Shown here in pieces: positions 44,190-54,830 of a stretch of 64,000 bases of DNA. The translations under genes were made by a program, and so were the position numbers. The notes below the pieces were generated by a model, which did no database searches, had not been told where the DNA came from, and was given only the letters and a program-made list of their open reading frames with translations. Source of the stretch: Bufo bufo (Eukaryota; Chordata; Amphibia; Anura; Bufonidae); assembly GCF_905171765.1 (NCBI RefSeq), contig NC_053397.1:1-64000 (forward strand), given 5' to 3'. The stretch's first letter is position 1. Every line of letters begins with the position of its first letter.

Positions 44190-44475
44190 GCTGCTTCCCT
44201 GGAGCTCCCAGTGGGCATAGGAGTCAGGGGACAGTTGTTCCCGTTTCTCTACTTCCTGTGGAGGAAGCGCTAAGTGCCTTCACCTCGAGCCCACTTCCCT
44301 GGAGCTCCCACTTGGTATGGGAGTCAGGGGGACAGCCGGTTCTCCGCTTTCCTGGGGAGGAAGCGCTAAGTGCCTCTGCCTTGCAGCCGCTTCCCTGGAG
44401 CTCCCACTGGGCAGAAGAGTAAGGGGACAGCCGCTCCCGTTTCTCTGCCTCCAGGGAAGGAAATCCTGGTTCTCC
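44190..44475. repeat. ~98-bp tandem repeat, three units
   Basis: GCTTCCCTGGAGCTCCCA begins units near 44,193, 44,291 and 44,389. Each also holds GGAGGAAGCGCTAAGTGCC-type sequence except the last. Confidence 0.85.
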
Positions 44476-44554
44476 AAGGGGGTCGTGTTTGAGCGTCAAA
44501 AGCGCCAAGTCCCCCTTCCATTGGCCCTGTGTTTAAGAACGCCTAACCCTAACC

Positions 44555-44859
44555 CAGGGGCGTAGCTAAAGGCTCATGGGCCCTGGTGCAAGAGTTCATC
44601 TTGGGCCCCCTTCCCTCAGTGCTTTGTGGCCAGGGGCAGGGAAGCACATAGCTCTCGTACTGCCTGAGACAAAAATTGTAATGGCAAAAGATAAATTCTT
44701 GACCTAACTCCTTACCTCCAGCCAGAGGTGTAACTTGACCAGCAAGCACTTTCTGTAGAACTGGTGTTTTCTTATGTGGCACAAGGGTCTTTGGGCCCCC
44801 TCAGGCTCCTGGGCCCAGTAGCGATTGCTACCTCTGCACCCCCTATAGCTACGCCCCTG
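44555..44859. mobile_element. 305-bp hAT MITE with exact 8-bp duplication
   Basis: The ends CAGGGGCGTAGCTA and TAGCTACGCCCCTG are perfect 14-bp inverted repeats. Both sides carry CCCTAACC (44,547-44,554 and 44,860-44,867). No coding sequence. The termini differ from those of the CAGTGGCG hAT-N family. Confidence 0.93.
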
Positions 44860-44867
44860 CCCTAACC

Positions 44868-45479
44868 TCCTAGCCCTACCCTTTCCCCCTAAGCCCTTAA
44901 CCCATAATTGCCAGTCACAGAAATTAGCCGTGGCTCTCTGCTGTTTGAGACAGCGGAGGCCCTCCAGCCATGGCGCCTTCTACGCGTGCGAGTGGGCGCC
45001 ATGTTCACCCATCGCTTCAGCACTGTACATGTTCGGCACTAGTAGTAAAAGGGCAAAAGCTATATGTGCACTACCAGTAAACGTCTGTTGTAGTGATTTA
45101 AAATAAAAAGCTGACATATGACACCTTCCTTTACTATAGTGGTTTTTGTTCAGTGCCTGCTGTCTACAGTCATCTAAAGATCAATGATGACCTCGGCATG
45201 ATCGCTTAAGTGTTGCTGCAGCCAATAACTGTTCTCAGGCTTCAGAGCCACAGCTGCAGTGGCGGGGCAAGTATGCGGAAACTTTTTGCCACTATTTTTC
45301 TAACTGCCTTTCCTACACTTGAAAAACCTCTTTAGTTAATAATAAAAAAATGTCCTTCAACCCACTAGAAATTAACATTCTTATATAGAGGGGCTAAATC
45401 CTAGTGGGCTGAGAGACCAGGTCTTTTACCCCACTAGGATTTAGACTCAACCCTTGTCAAAACTCTTCGAGTAGACGCA
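44868..45479. other. Gene-free spacer upstream of gga1
   Basis: No coding region seen. ACCCACTAGAAATTA and CCCCACTAGGATTTAG words around 45,360-45,430 form a weak inverted pair with TAAATCCTAGTGGGCTG. Confidence 0.45.
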
Positions 45480-45738
45480 GCATGGCGTCAGACCGCTAAC
45501 ATGTGACAGTGGTATCCGGATCACGTGACAACGACACGCTCCTCACGTGTCTCCCGCCATAACTCGTTTGTCACCAAACCAGGTAAGCTCTCGCTAAGCA
45601 TGCGCCCTGAGCTTCAGTCCCGGAAGATACGAAACGAAAAGGCGAAGTATGGGCGGAGGTGACGTGGCTTCACTCTCACTCCTGGCGGAAGTGCCCGGTG
45701 TTAGGCGGAAGTACCGAGCTCCCTCGTAGTACCCGAGG
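45480..45738 (+). promoter_or_regulatory. gga1: Probable gga1 promoter and 5' UTR
   Basis: CpG-rich DNA directly upstream of the gga1 start codon, without a TATA box. GGATCACGTGACAAC (about 45,518) contains TCACGTGAC, the E-box/CLEAR-type word bound by TFEB/USF factors, and CTCACGTGTC lies about 25 bp later. Two GGCGGAAGT words (about 45,684 and 45,703) resemble ETS sites, common in housekeeping promoters. The transcription start is not determined. Factor binding is inference from motif sequence. Confidence 0.65.
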
Positions 45739-45769
45739 ATGGAAGAGGAGAGTCTGGAAGCCCGGATCA
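45739..45769 (+). CDS. gga1: gga1 exon 1, coding part
   Basis: GGA1 is a monomeric clathrin adaptor of the trans-Golgi network that binds ARF-GTP, acidic-dileucine cargo tails and clathrin. This exon encodes MEEESLEARI plus the first base of the next codon and ends at a strong donor (A|GTGAGTG). The LEARI segment aligns with the N-terminus of the VHS domain in known GGA1. The ATG at 45,739 is chosen because the frame, splice phase and the next exon fit, and it lies in a CpG-rich promoter. Confidence 0.82.
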
Positions 45770-45929
45770 GTGAGTGCAGGGTGGAGGTTGCGTCCACAGA
45801 GCCGGGCACTTCAGCCAAACATGGCGCCCGCTATGCTGTAACTTTGACAGTTATATCATCAGAGGAACTTGGTCACTGAGCTGTGCATTGTGATATCACT
45901 ATGTTTACTAAAGACACAATGAGATATCA

Positions 45930-48900
45930 CAGAACAGGGACATGGAGGTGACCAGTCTATGTCACGATATTACAGTACAGGGACATGGGAGGTGACCGGT
46001 ATATGTCACGATATTACAGGACATGGGAGGTGAACCGGTCTATGTCACAATATCACAGTACAGGGACATGGAGGTCACCGGTCTATGTCACAATATCACA
46101 GTACAGGGACATGGGAGGTCACCGGTCTATGTCACAATATCACAGTACAGGGACATGGGAGGTGACCGGTCTATGTCACAATATCACGGTACAGGGACAT
46201 GGGACGTGACCGGTCTATGTCACAATATCACATTATAGGGACATGGGAGGTGACCAGTCTAAATCACAATGTTACAGTACAGGGACATGGGAGGGGACCG
46301 GTCTATGTCACAATATCACAGTACAGGACATGGAGGTCACCGGTCTATGTCACGATATCACAGTACAAGGGACATGGGAGGGGACCAGTCTATATCACAA
46401 TATCACATTACAGGGACATGGAGGGGACCAGTCTATATCACAATATCACAGTACAGGGACATGGGAGGTGACGCAGTCTAAATCACAATGTTTACAGTAC
46501 AGGACATGGGAGGGTGACCAGTCTATGTCACAATATCACATTACAGGGGACATGGGAGGGGACCAGTCTATATCACAATATCACAGAACAGGGAAATGGG
46601 AGGTGACCGGTCTATGTTACAATATCACATTATAGGGACATGGGAAATGATCGGTCTATGTCACGATATCACAGTACAGGGACATGGTAGGTGACTGACT
46701 GGCCTAAATCACAATATCACATTACAGGGACATGGTAGGTGACTGGTCTATGTCACAATATCACAGTAAAGGAAAATGAGAGGTGACCGCTCTGTGTCAC
46801 GATATTACAGTACAGGGACATGGGAGGTGACCGGTCTAAATCACAATGTCACAGTACAGGGAAATGAGAGGTGACCGGTCTATGTCACAATATCACAGTA
46901 CAGGGACATGGGAGGTGACCGCTCTATATCACAGTACAGGGACATGGGAGGTGACCAGTCTATGTCACAATATCACAGTACAGGGACATGGGAGGTGAAC
47001 GGTCTATATCACAGTACAGGGACATGGGAGGTGACCGGTCTATGTCACAATATCACAGTACAGGGACATGGGAGGTGACCGGTCTATGTCACAATATCAC
47101 AGTACAGTACAGGGACATGGGAGGTGAACGGTCTATATCACAGTACAGGGACATGGGAGGTGACCGGTCTATGTCACAATATCACAGTACAGGGACATGG
47201 GAGGTGACCGGTCTATGTCACACTATCACAGTACAGGGACATGGGAGGTCACCGGGTCTATGTCCAAAATATCACAGTACAGGACATGGGAGGTTCACCG
47301 GTCTATGTCACAATATCACAGTACAGGGACATGGGAGGGGCCACTGGTCTATGTCACAATATCACAGTACAGGGACATGGGAGGTAACCGGTCTAAATCA
47401 CAATATCACAGTACAGGGACATGGGAGGTGACTGGTCTATATCTCAATATCACAGTACAGGGACATGGGAGGCGATCGCTCCGTGTCACGATATCACAGT
47501 ACAGGGACATGGGAGGTGACCGATCTATGTTACAATATCACAGTACAGGGACATGGGAGGTGACCGGTCTATGTCACAATATCACAGTACAGGGACATGG
47601 GACGTGACGGTCTTATGTCACAATGATGCACAGTACAGGACATGGGAGGTCACCAGTCTATGTCACAATATCACAGTACAGGGACATGGGAGGTCACCGG
47701 TCCTATGTCACAATATCACAGTACAGGGACATGGGAGGTGACCGGTCTATGTCACAATATCACAGTACAGGGACATGGGAGGTGACCGGTCTATGTCACA
47801 ATATCACAGTACAGGGACATGGGAGGTGACCAGTCTAAATCACAATGTTACAGTACAGGGACATGGGAGGTGACCAGTCTATGTCACAATATCACATTAC
47901 AGGGACATGGGAGGGGACCGGTCTATATCGACAATATCACAGAACAGGGAAATGGGAGGTGACCGGTCTATGTTTACAATATCACATTATAGGGACATGG
48001 GAAAATGATCGGTCTATGTCACGATATCACAGTACAGGGACATGGGAGGTGACTGACTGGCCTAAATCACAATATCACATTACAGGGGACATGGTATGGT
48101 GACTGGTCTATGTCACAATATCACAGTAAGGAAAATGAGAGGTGACCGCTCTGTATCACGATATTACAGTACAGGGACATGGGAGGTGACTGGTCTAAAT
48201 CACAATGTCACAGTAACAGGGAAATAAGAGGTGACCGGTCTATGTCACAATATCACAGTACAGGGACATGGGAAGTGACCGCTCTATATCACAGTACAGG
48301 GACATGGGAGGTGACCAGTCTATGTCATCAATATCACAGTACAGGGACATGAGGGGGTGAACGGTCCTATATCACAGTACAGGGACATGGGAGGTGACCG
48401 GTCTATGTCACAATATCACAGTACAGGGACATGGGAGGTGACAGGTCTATCTCACAATATCACAGTACAGTACAGGGACATGGGAGGTGACCGGTCTATG
48501 TCACAATATCACAGTACAGGGACATGAGAGGTGACCGGTCCTATGTCACACTATCACAGTACAGGGACATGGGAGGTCACCGGTCTTGTCAAAATATCAC
48601 AGTACAGGACATGGAGGTCACCGTCTATGTCACAATATCACAGTACAGGGACATGGGAGGTCACCGGTCTATGTCACAATATCACAGTACAGAGGACATG
48701 GGAGGTGACCGGTCTAAATCACAATATCACAGTACAGGGACATGGAGGTGACTGGTCTATATCTCAATATCACAGTACAATGACATGGGAGGCGATCGCT
48801 CCGTGTCACGATATCACAGTACAGGGACATGGGAGGTGACCGTTCTATGATTACAATATCACAGTAAAGGGACATGGAGGTGACCGTTGTAAATCACAAT

Positions 48901-48965
48901 ATCACAGTACAGGGACATGGGAGGTGACCGTTCTATGTCACAATATCACAGAATAGGAACATGGG
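45930..48965. repeat. 44-bp minisatellite in gga1 intron 1
   Basis: About 65-70 units of GTACAGGGACATGGGAGGTG / ACCGGTCTATGTCACAATAT / CACA. Many units have one-base length changes. A block at about 46,584-47,540 recurs at about 47,940-48,860 in the same variant order, so a ~1.3-kb stretch was duplicated. All long reading frames here derive from the repeat. Confidence 0.93.
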
Positions 48966-49044
48966 ACCGGTCTTTTTCATGACCGGATGTTTAAACACTC
49001 TTTGTAATGTTTTGGAAGTAAAGTTTTGCTCTTTCTTCCAACAG

Positions 49045-49126
49045 ACCGGCAACAAATCCACTCAACAAGGAGCAAGACTGTGAGATGTTCAAGCCTTTTG
49101 TGATCAGCTTAATCGGACTTGGAAGG
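49045..49126 (+). CDS. gga1: gga1 exon 2 (VHS domain), with frame errors
   Basis: Acceptor TTCCAACAG|AC. The words for TNPLNKEQD, EMF, FCDQLN and LEG are visible in successive frames and align with the GGA1 VHS domain, which recognises acidic-dileucine sorting signals. Three single-G shortfalls are inferred near 49,049, 49,093 and 49,116, each at a G-run, so the exon does not read through as given. The donor is a weak GTCAAT. The exon's end phase fits exon 3, which begins G|CCTCAG. Confidence 0.8.
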
Positions 49127-49184
49127 GTCAATATATCATTATATATTAGTTGTATAATTTCTTATTGTCAAAGTATTTAAGATT

Positions 49185-50440
49185 AAGGGTGAGAGCAGTC
49201 ATGTCATGGTAGTAGTCCCATAGTACAGAAATCATGTCAGGGTGGTAGTCCACAGTAGAGACGTCATGTCAGGGTGGTAATCCTCAGTACAAGCAGTCAT
49301 GTCATTGGTAGTAGTCCAGAGTACAGAAATCATGTCAGAGTGGTAGCTCACAGTAGAACTGTCATGTCATGGTGGTAGTCTACAGTAGAGCCGTTATGTC
49401 ATGGTGGTAGTCCACAGTAGAGCCGTCATGTCAGGATGGTAGTCCAGAGTACAGAAATCATGTCAGGATGGTAGTCCACAGTAGAGCAGTCATGTCAGGA
49501 TGGTAGAGCAGTCATGTCAGGGGATAATCCTTAGTAGAGCAGTCATGTTATGGTAGGTAGTCCAGAGTACAGAAATCATGTCAGGTTGGTAGCACACAGT
49601 AGAGCTGTCATGTCAGAGTGGTAGCTCACCTAGAACTGTCATGTCATGGTGGTAGTCCAGAGTACAGAAATCATGTCAGGTTGGTAGTCCAGAGTACAGA
49701 AATCATGTCAGGTTGGTAGTCCAGAGTACAGAAATCATGTCAGAGTGGTAGCTCACAGTAGAACTGTCATGTCATGGTGGTAGTCCACAGTAGAGCCGTC
49801 ATGTCATGGTGGTAGTCCACAGTAGAGCCGTCATGTCAGGAATGGTAGTCCAGAGTACAGAAATCATGTCAGGATGGTAGTCCACAGTAGAGCAGTCATG
49901 TCAGGGTGGTATCCTTAGTAGAGAAGTCATGTTATGGTAGTAGTCCAGAGTACAGAAATCATGTCAGGTTGGTAGCACACAGTAGAGCTGTCATGTCAGA
50001 GTGGTAGCTCACCTAGAACTGTCATGTCATGGTGGTAGTCCTGAGTACAGAAATCATGTCAGGTTGGTAGTCCAGAGTACAGAAATCATGTCAGAGTGGT
50101 AGCTCACAGTAGAACTGTCATGTCATGGTGGTAGTCCACAGTAGAGCCGTCATGTCATGGTGGTAGTCCACAGTAGAGCCGTCATGTCAGGATGGTAGTC
50201 CAGAGTACAGAAATCATGTCAGGATGGTAGTCCACAGTAGAGCAGTCATGTCAGGGTGGTAATCCTTAGTAGAGAAGTCATGTTATGGTAGTAGTCCAGA
50301 GTACAGAAATCATGTCAGAGTGGGTAGTCCACAGTAGAGCCGTCATGTCAGGGTGGTAGTCCACAGTAGAGCCGTCATGTCAGGGTGGTAGTCCACAGTA
50401 GAACAGTTATGTCAGGCTGGGAGTTCATAGCAGATCATTC
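49185..50440. repeat. ~32-bp tandem repeat in gga1 intron 2
   Basis: About 40 units of GTCATGTCAGGGTGGTAGTC plus CACAGTAGAGC or CAGAGTACAGAAA. Alternating unit types produce a higher-order pattern; a run starting near 49,550 recurs near 49,932 in the same order. No gene. Confidence 0.9.
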
Positions 50441-50681
50441 ATGGTGTTGGGTTGGTGCACAGCAATGTGGTCATATTTTGTATTAAAAATAAGAATAGAT
50501 TTTTGCCTTAGAGCTTCAAAGTCCAGAATACTGCAGAACATCTGAAAGGGTAATTGTGATGAATGACCTGGTGTTACAGTGTTATCCAGGGGAAGCCATT
50601 GTTACTTGGCAGGTTCAGGGCTCGATTTGATTTTGTTGGTTTCTGCTAAGGTATAATTTGAGTCCCCTGTTTCTTTATTAG

Positions 50682-50757
50682 GCCTCAGCTTGCAACTCGA
50701 CTCTGGCTCACAAAATACAGTCCCCTCAAGAATGGGAGGCGATGCAAGCACTAACTG
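50682..50757 (+). CDS. gga1: gga1 exon 3 (VHS domain), with frame errors
   Basis: Acceptor TTTATTAG|GCCTCAG. Translation gives PQLATRL, then after one missing C near 50,702 continues as LAHKIQSPQEWEAMQALT, which matches vertebrate GGA1 almost residue for residue. The donor region CTAACTGGTAAC has one base more than expected for phase-matching with exon 4 (which starts GTA for Val), so the exact last base is uncertain. Confidence 0.88.
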
Positions 50758-51099
50758 GTAACAGAACAGTTTATATCACTTCTCTATTCTTTTCCCATGT
50801 CCTCTTCTCTCTCATTATTCAGTCTCTGATAGAGTCAGAGCAGACGCAAATAGTGCAATATATCCTCATATCCTATGATCGTTACTAAAAACTCATTTGT
50901 CTACATTCAGAAATCAAGGTGCTTCTAAGTGTTCCTCTTCTGCTGCTCTGCGCATCATGTCAATGGTTAGAAGAAAGCAAAGACTAGAAATTGCTGCTGT
51001 TTTAGAAGGAATGGAAAAACCTATCTGAACTCCTAATCTCGTAGATTTATGCCTTATTTATAGGTCTTTGTACGTCATGAGACATTTCATCTCTTTCAG

Positions 51100-51198
51100 G
51101 TACTAGAAGCATGTATGAAGAGCTGTGGCAAAAGATTTCACAATGAAGTCGGCAAGTTCCGCTTCCTTAATGAGCTCATAAAAGTAGTTTCTCCAAAG
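51100..51198 (+). CDS. gga1: gga1 exon 4 (VHS domain), intact
   Basis: 99 bp between CTCTTTCAG| and |GTAAATG, encoding 33 residues from VLEACMKSCGKRFHNEVGKF to ELIKVVSPK without error. This is the most conserved part of the GGA VHS domain. The match is better to GGA1 than to GGA3 (SCGKRFHNEV and the surrounding exons). Confidence 0.95.
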
Positions 51199-52037
51199 GT
51201 AAATGCAGAGGCTGTGACGTCATCAGAAAAATGGCTGATTATTTTAATCACATTTGTATATGAAACATATTTTTTAAGAATTTTTGGGTGGGGTCAGCCA
51301 CTGCAAACATTATCATACCAGGGCAGTCATCTCATTATAAGAGGTGCTGGTTACAGTGACAGGTAACACGGTAGGTAACATAGTATTCTCCATTGACAAT
51401 ACGGGATTGTCACATGTTACCTCCTCTTTGTACAAATTATAACACTATATATTACTTGGGCTTTGACCTCTGGGAGCACCTTGGTTCTCTGAGGGACCCA
51501 ATGTCCTGATGTACTGTAAATGAAAGGTTCTTCAGTGGTCCCATTCACATTTATGGAAGGTAGCTGGAACACTGGGGCACATACAGCAGGGTTAGATTTT
51601 AAGTTAGATTACTGGTATACATCTTGTGTACCCGCTGAAGCCAGTGATTGGGTGCAGCTGCATACAGCTACATCACATTGCGGCATGCAAACATAAATTT
51701 TGAGGCATGGACTGGAAACGGTATCGCTGGAAATGGGGACTGACTAAACGTTGGGTATACAATCTCCTTCTCTTATTTGAGAGTTATCTTAAAACTCTGT
51801 CAACCCCTTTAAAACTATAAAGCGAAGCTGATTAGTGCGCATGCGCCGTTGACGTCATTCCACCTGGAAGTGGAGGTGACTGCAGATGAAGCAAAACGGC
51901 ACCTCAAATTCCGGGTGCACTAATCATCTTTGCTGCTCGTCAAGCAGCAGAAGACGGGGTGCGCAATGCACCGTGTTAGCGAACGAGTGCATAGGTGCAT
52001 TTGTCAATCTAAGGGGAGGGAGGCAGTTTGGACCCAG

Positions 52038-52822
52038 CATTTGGCTGAATATGAGCAGATAATATTGCCCGAAACACTTCAGAATTCATCCTGCTGCTTT
52101 TATCAAGAGAAGCAGTTCCATTGGCAGCCATACATGCCCACGCCATGACACTACCACCACCATGCTTCACTGATGAGGTGGTTTGCTTAGGACCATGAGC
52201 AGCTCCTATTCCTTCTCCATACTCTTCTCTTCCCATCACTCTGGTACAAGTTGATCTTGGTCTCATCTGTCAATAGGATGTTGCTCCAGAACTGTGAAGG
52301 CTTTTTTAGATGTCGTTTGGCAAACTCTAATCTGCCTTCCTGTTTTTGGAGGCTCACCAATGGTTTCCATCTTGTGGTGAACCCTCTGTATTCACTCTGG
52401 TGATGTCTTCTCCTGATTGTGGACTTTGACACACAATACACCTACCTCCTGGAGAGTGTTCTTGATCTGGCCAACTGTTGTGAAGGGTGTTTTCTTCACC
52501 AGGGAAAGAATTATTCGGTCATCCACCACAGTTTGTTTTCCGTGGTCTTCCGGGTCTTTTTGGTGTTGCTGAGCTCACCGGTGCGTTCCTTCTTTTTAAG
52601 AATGTTCCAAACAGTTGTTTTGGCCGCGCCTAATGTTTTTGCCATCTCTCTGATGGGTTTGTTGTGTTTTTTTTCAGCCTAATGATGGCTTACTTCACTT
52701 ATGGTGACAGCTCTTTGGATCTCATCTTGAGAGTTGACAGCAACAGATTCCAAATGCAAATAGCAGACTTGAAATAAACTCGGGACCCTTTATCTGCTCA
52801 TTGTAATTGGGATAATGAGGGC
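52038..52822 (-). mobile_element. Tc1 fragment in gga1 intron 4
   Basis: Same family as 26,392-33,403, without terminal inverted repeats. The minus strand codes broken transposase: [19 protein letters not shown] and [19 protein letters not shown] are readable in different frames. It shows the uninterrupted sequence across the point where the other copy was split (near 52,107). Confidence 0.87.
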
Positions 52823-53060
52823 CAATGGATAGTGGCATATGATCAGCTGAGATTATCAACCTGACAGGTCAAATCTTTGTCGGACAGAAGTATGCTGTGG
52901 GTCTTCACAGACGTTTAGGTAGAATTTAATAGCATGGTTGTCCGGTTTTAATTTTGCATACAGGGAGTTTTGACTGGAGGTGAGCGCTATGTGGTCATAC
53001 ATGGTTTATACTATAGGAGATTATTGACATAATTGTTATCATATTACCTTTATTGTTTAG

Positions 53061-53185
53061 TACCTCGGCAGCCGCTCTCCAGAGAAAGTCAAGTTAAAGA
53101 TTTTGGAGCTTTTGTACAGCTGGGACACTTGGACTTCCCAGTGAAGTGAAAATAGCAGAGGCCTACCAGATGCTGAAAAAACAAG
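53061..53185 (+). CDS. gga1: gga1 exon 5 (end of VHS domain), one extra G
   Basis: Acceptor TTGTTTAG| and donor |GTGGGTC. It encodes YLGSRSPEKVKLKILELLYS, then TLGLPSEVKIAEAYQMLKKQ after one surplus G at about 53,120-53,122 is discounted; as written the frame ends in TGA. The segment matches GGA1 (YLGSR, IAEAYQMLKKQG). Confidence 0.92.
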
Positions 53186-53285
53186 GTGGGTCTCCTACAT
53201 GCCTGGGTGGGAGGAAACTAGTAATCAGTTTAAGGTAGTATAATTTCATCATCTGTAACCCTATTAAATTCCACTACTTTAATAG

Positions 53286-53386
53286 GAATTGTAAAGGAAG
53301 ACCCAAAATTGCCAGCAGAAGCCATGATACCACCTCTACCACCTCGACCAAAAAATGCTATATTTGATGATGACGAGAAATCAAAG
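53286..53386 (+). CDS. gga1: gga1 exon 6 (VHS-GAT linker), intact
   Basis: After a ~100-bp intron, acceptor TTTAATAG|GA and donor |GTATCT. It encodes IVKEDPKLPAEAMIPPLPPR then PKNAIFDDDEKSK, the proline-rich linker and the acidic start of the GAT region. The following GAT, hinge and GAE (ear) exons were not found before 64,000 and probably lie beyond the window. Confidence 0.93.
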
Positions 53387-53529
53387 GTATCTAATTTTTT
53401 TTGTTGTTACCTGTATAGTCTTCCTTGAGAAGCTGTCACTACATTTCCTCCTGTCCCCACACTACGCACATTTTAGAAACTATACTTATCTTATAAGGCT
53501 GGGACTACACAGATACTTTGGCCACAGTA

Positions 53530-54250
53530 CACGACCAAAGGGCAGTTTAAAAGAATAGCACGTAACTGTACAAAAGTAGAAGATTATAGGAAGCAGAGCA
53601 AAGTGATTAAAGAAAGGTTTGTGGAAAAAGGATATGATGAGGAGGAGTTGGAAGAGTGCCGAAATAATTTGGAGGCTTGTAAATAGAGGGTGATTGTGGA
53701 AAAAAGAATAAGAAGGAGAGGGATTCCGTTTCATGTTCATGACGCAATATAATGCCAATGCAGGGTCCTCAAAAACGCGCTTAAAAGGAATTGGGCAACA
53801 CTGGAAGAACGACCCCATCCTAGGGAAGGAGATACCTAGGAGGCCAGAAATTATATATAACAAGGCTCCTAATTTGAACACACGTTTAGTACACAGTGCA
53901 ATTCCGACTGTCCCCAAAAAAAATGATATGCGGTTTTTGCATAGCTGCAAAAATAGAATCTTGAAAGAGAGAATGCAGCATGTGTGGGGTAGTAAAGTCC
54001 ACAGTAAGTGGACAAGAGTTTAAAAGTGAAAGGGGGCCTGTCCTGTGAGAATGAGGGGTGATATACGTGCTGGAGTGCCCTTGTGGCCTCCAGTACGTAG
54101 GTAGAACCCTCAGGAAACTAATACAGGAGCACAATCCTTAACATCAAAAAAGGTCTAACTACACATAGTGTTTCTATGCATTTTAAGAAGCACCATTTGA
54201 AGAATCCTAGAGGTCTAAAATTCATGGGAGTGAACTGGTCAACCCCATTG
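53530..54250 (+). pseudogene. Penelope-like RT linker and GIY-YIG nuclease, broken
   Basis: At least three frames are needed to follow the protein: RT linker 53,530-53,690, a middle part with APNLNTRLVHSAIPTVP (53,860-53,910), Cys-containing GFCIAAK-like sequence, then VIYVLECPCGLQYVGRT (54,063-54,115) and the end with THSVSMHFKKH-like sequence (about 54,155-54,195). No functional product is expected. Confidence 0.82.
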
Positions 54251-54755
54251 GCGGGGTGGGGGCCCAGTAATGCAAATAAACAGAATGGATATATAAAATT
54301 AAAGCACCCTTCAACCTAAAGGGATGAATATTGAATTCGACCTCAAGCCCTGCTTAGTTTGAATGTATTTGGAATATTGGCATTGTAGTGCGCTGGAGCA
54401 GTGAAAGTGTGGAGTAGTGAATTGTCCAGTAGGGGGAGGGAACCTACCTGGAAGTGTGACTTCATGAATGAAGCACTTGGAAGTTAGTCATTGGTTGACC
54501 TAGCCGTGTTTGTAATACAATTCCCAATGGGGAGAGTTAGCATGAAAAAAAAATTATATAATTGCGATATTTTGTATGTGATTTCTGAAAGATGAATGGA
54601 ATGTGTTTTTATTTGTGTTTTAAGTGTTTTTTTTTTTTTTTTGGAATATGAGTACTTTGGAGACTTCCTTTGTGCAATTGGTTGGGTAATATAATCATCA
54701 GCTGTGCCATGTGGGGGGAAGGGGGTTAAATAACCTCCTACCCTAGGCGTGGTAG

Positions 54756-54811
54756 ATTCTCGCCCCTGACGAAGCTACATGTGAAACCCGGTCGGGCTGT
54801 GCGGGAAGAAT
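54756..54811 (+). ncRNA. Candidate type I hammerhead ribozyme (Penelope 3' region)
   Basis: Core CTGACGA (54,766-54,772), weak stem II (54,773-54,782), GAAAC (54,783-54,787), short stem III loop CCG, and cleavage triplet GTC (54,791-54,793). Stem I forms from GCCC (54,762-54,765) with GGGC (54,794-54,797), extended by ATTCT (54,756-54,760) with AGAAT (54,807-54,811) across an internal loop. This layout matches hammerhead motifs known from Penelope-like elements. Activity is not shown, and stem II has at most two or three pairs. Confidence 0.65.
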
Positions 54812-54830
54812 ATTGCTATATTAATATGCT

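Larger units (their letters stand above)
53495..54830 (+). mobile_element. Penelope-like element 2, 5'-truncated, in gga1 intron 6
   Basis: Starts in the RT C-terminal linker (KGQFKRIARNC, about 53,538) and carries YRKQSKVIKERFVEKGY, IIYNKAPNLNTR and the GIY-YIG start VLECPCGLQYVGRTLRK (about 54,069), all with indels. A hammerhead-ribozyme-like motif is at 54,756-54,811. It has the same orientation as gga1. 5' truncation is common for such elements. Confidence 0.85.

Noticed and set aside
44024..44508. Overlapping frames in the ~98-bp repeat
   Set aside because: They repeat with the DNA unit and have no independent support.
45594..45818. Minus-strand frame over gga1 exon 1
   Set aside because: It lies in the CpG-rich promoter and exon, opposite to gga1, with no homology seen; open frames are common in GC-rich DNA.
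45985..48839. Many 60-150 residue frames in gga1 intron 1
   Set aside because: They are frame copies of the 44-bp minisatellite and change frame with unit-length errors.
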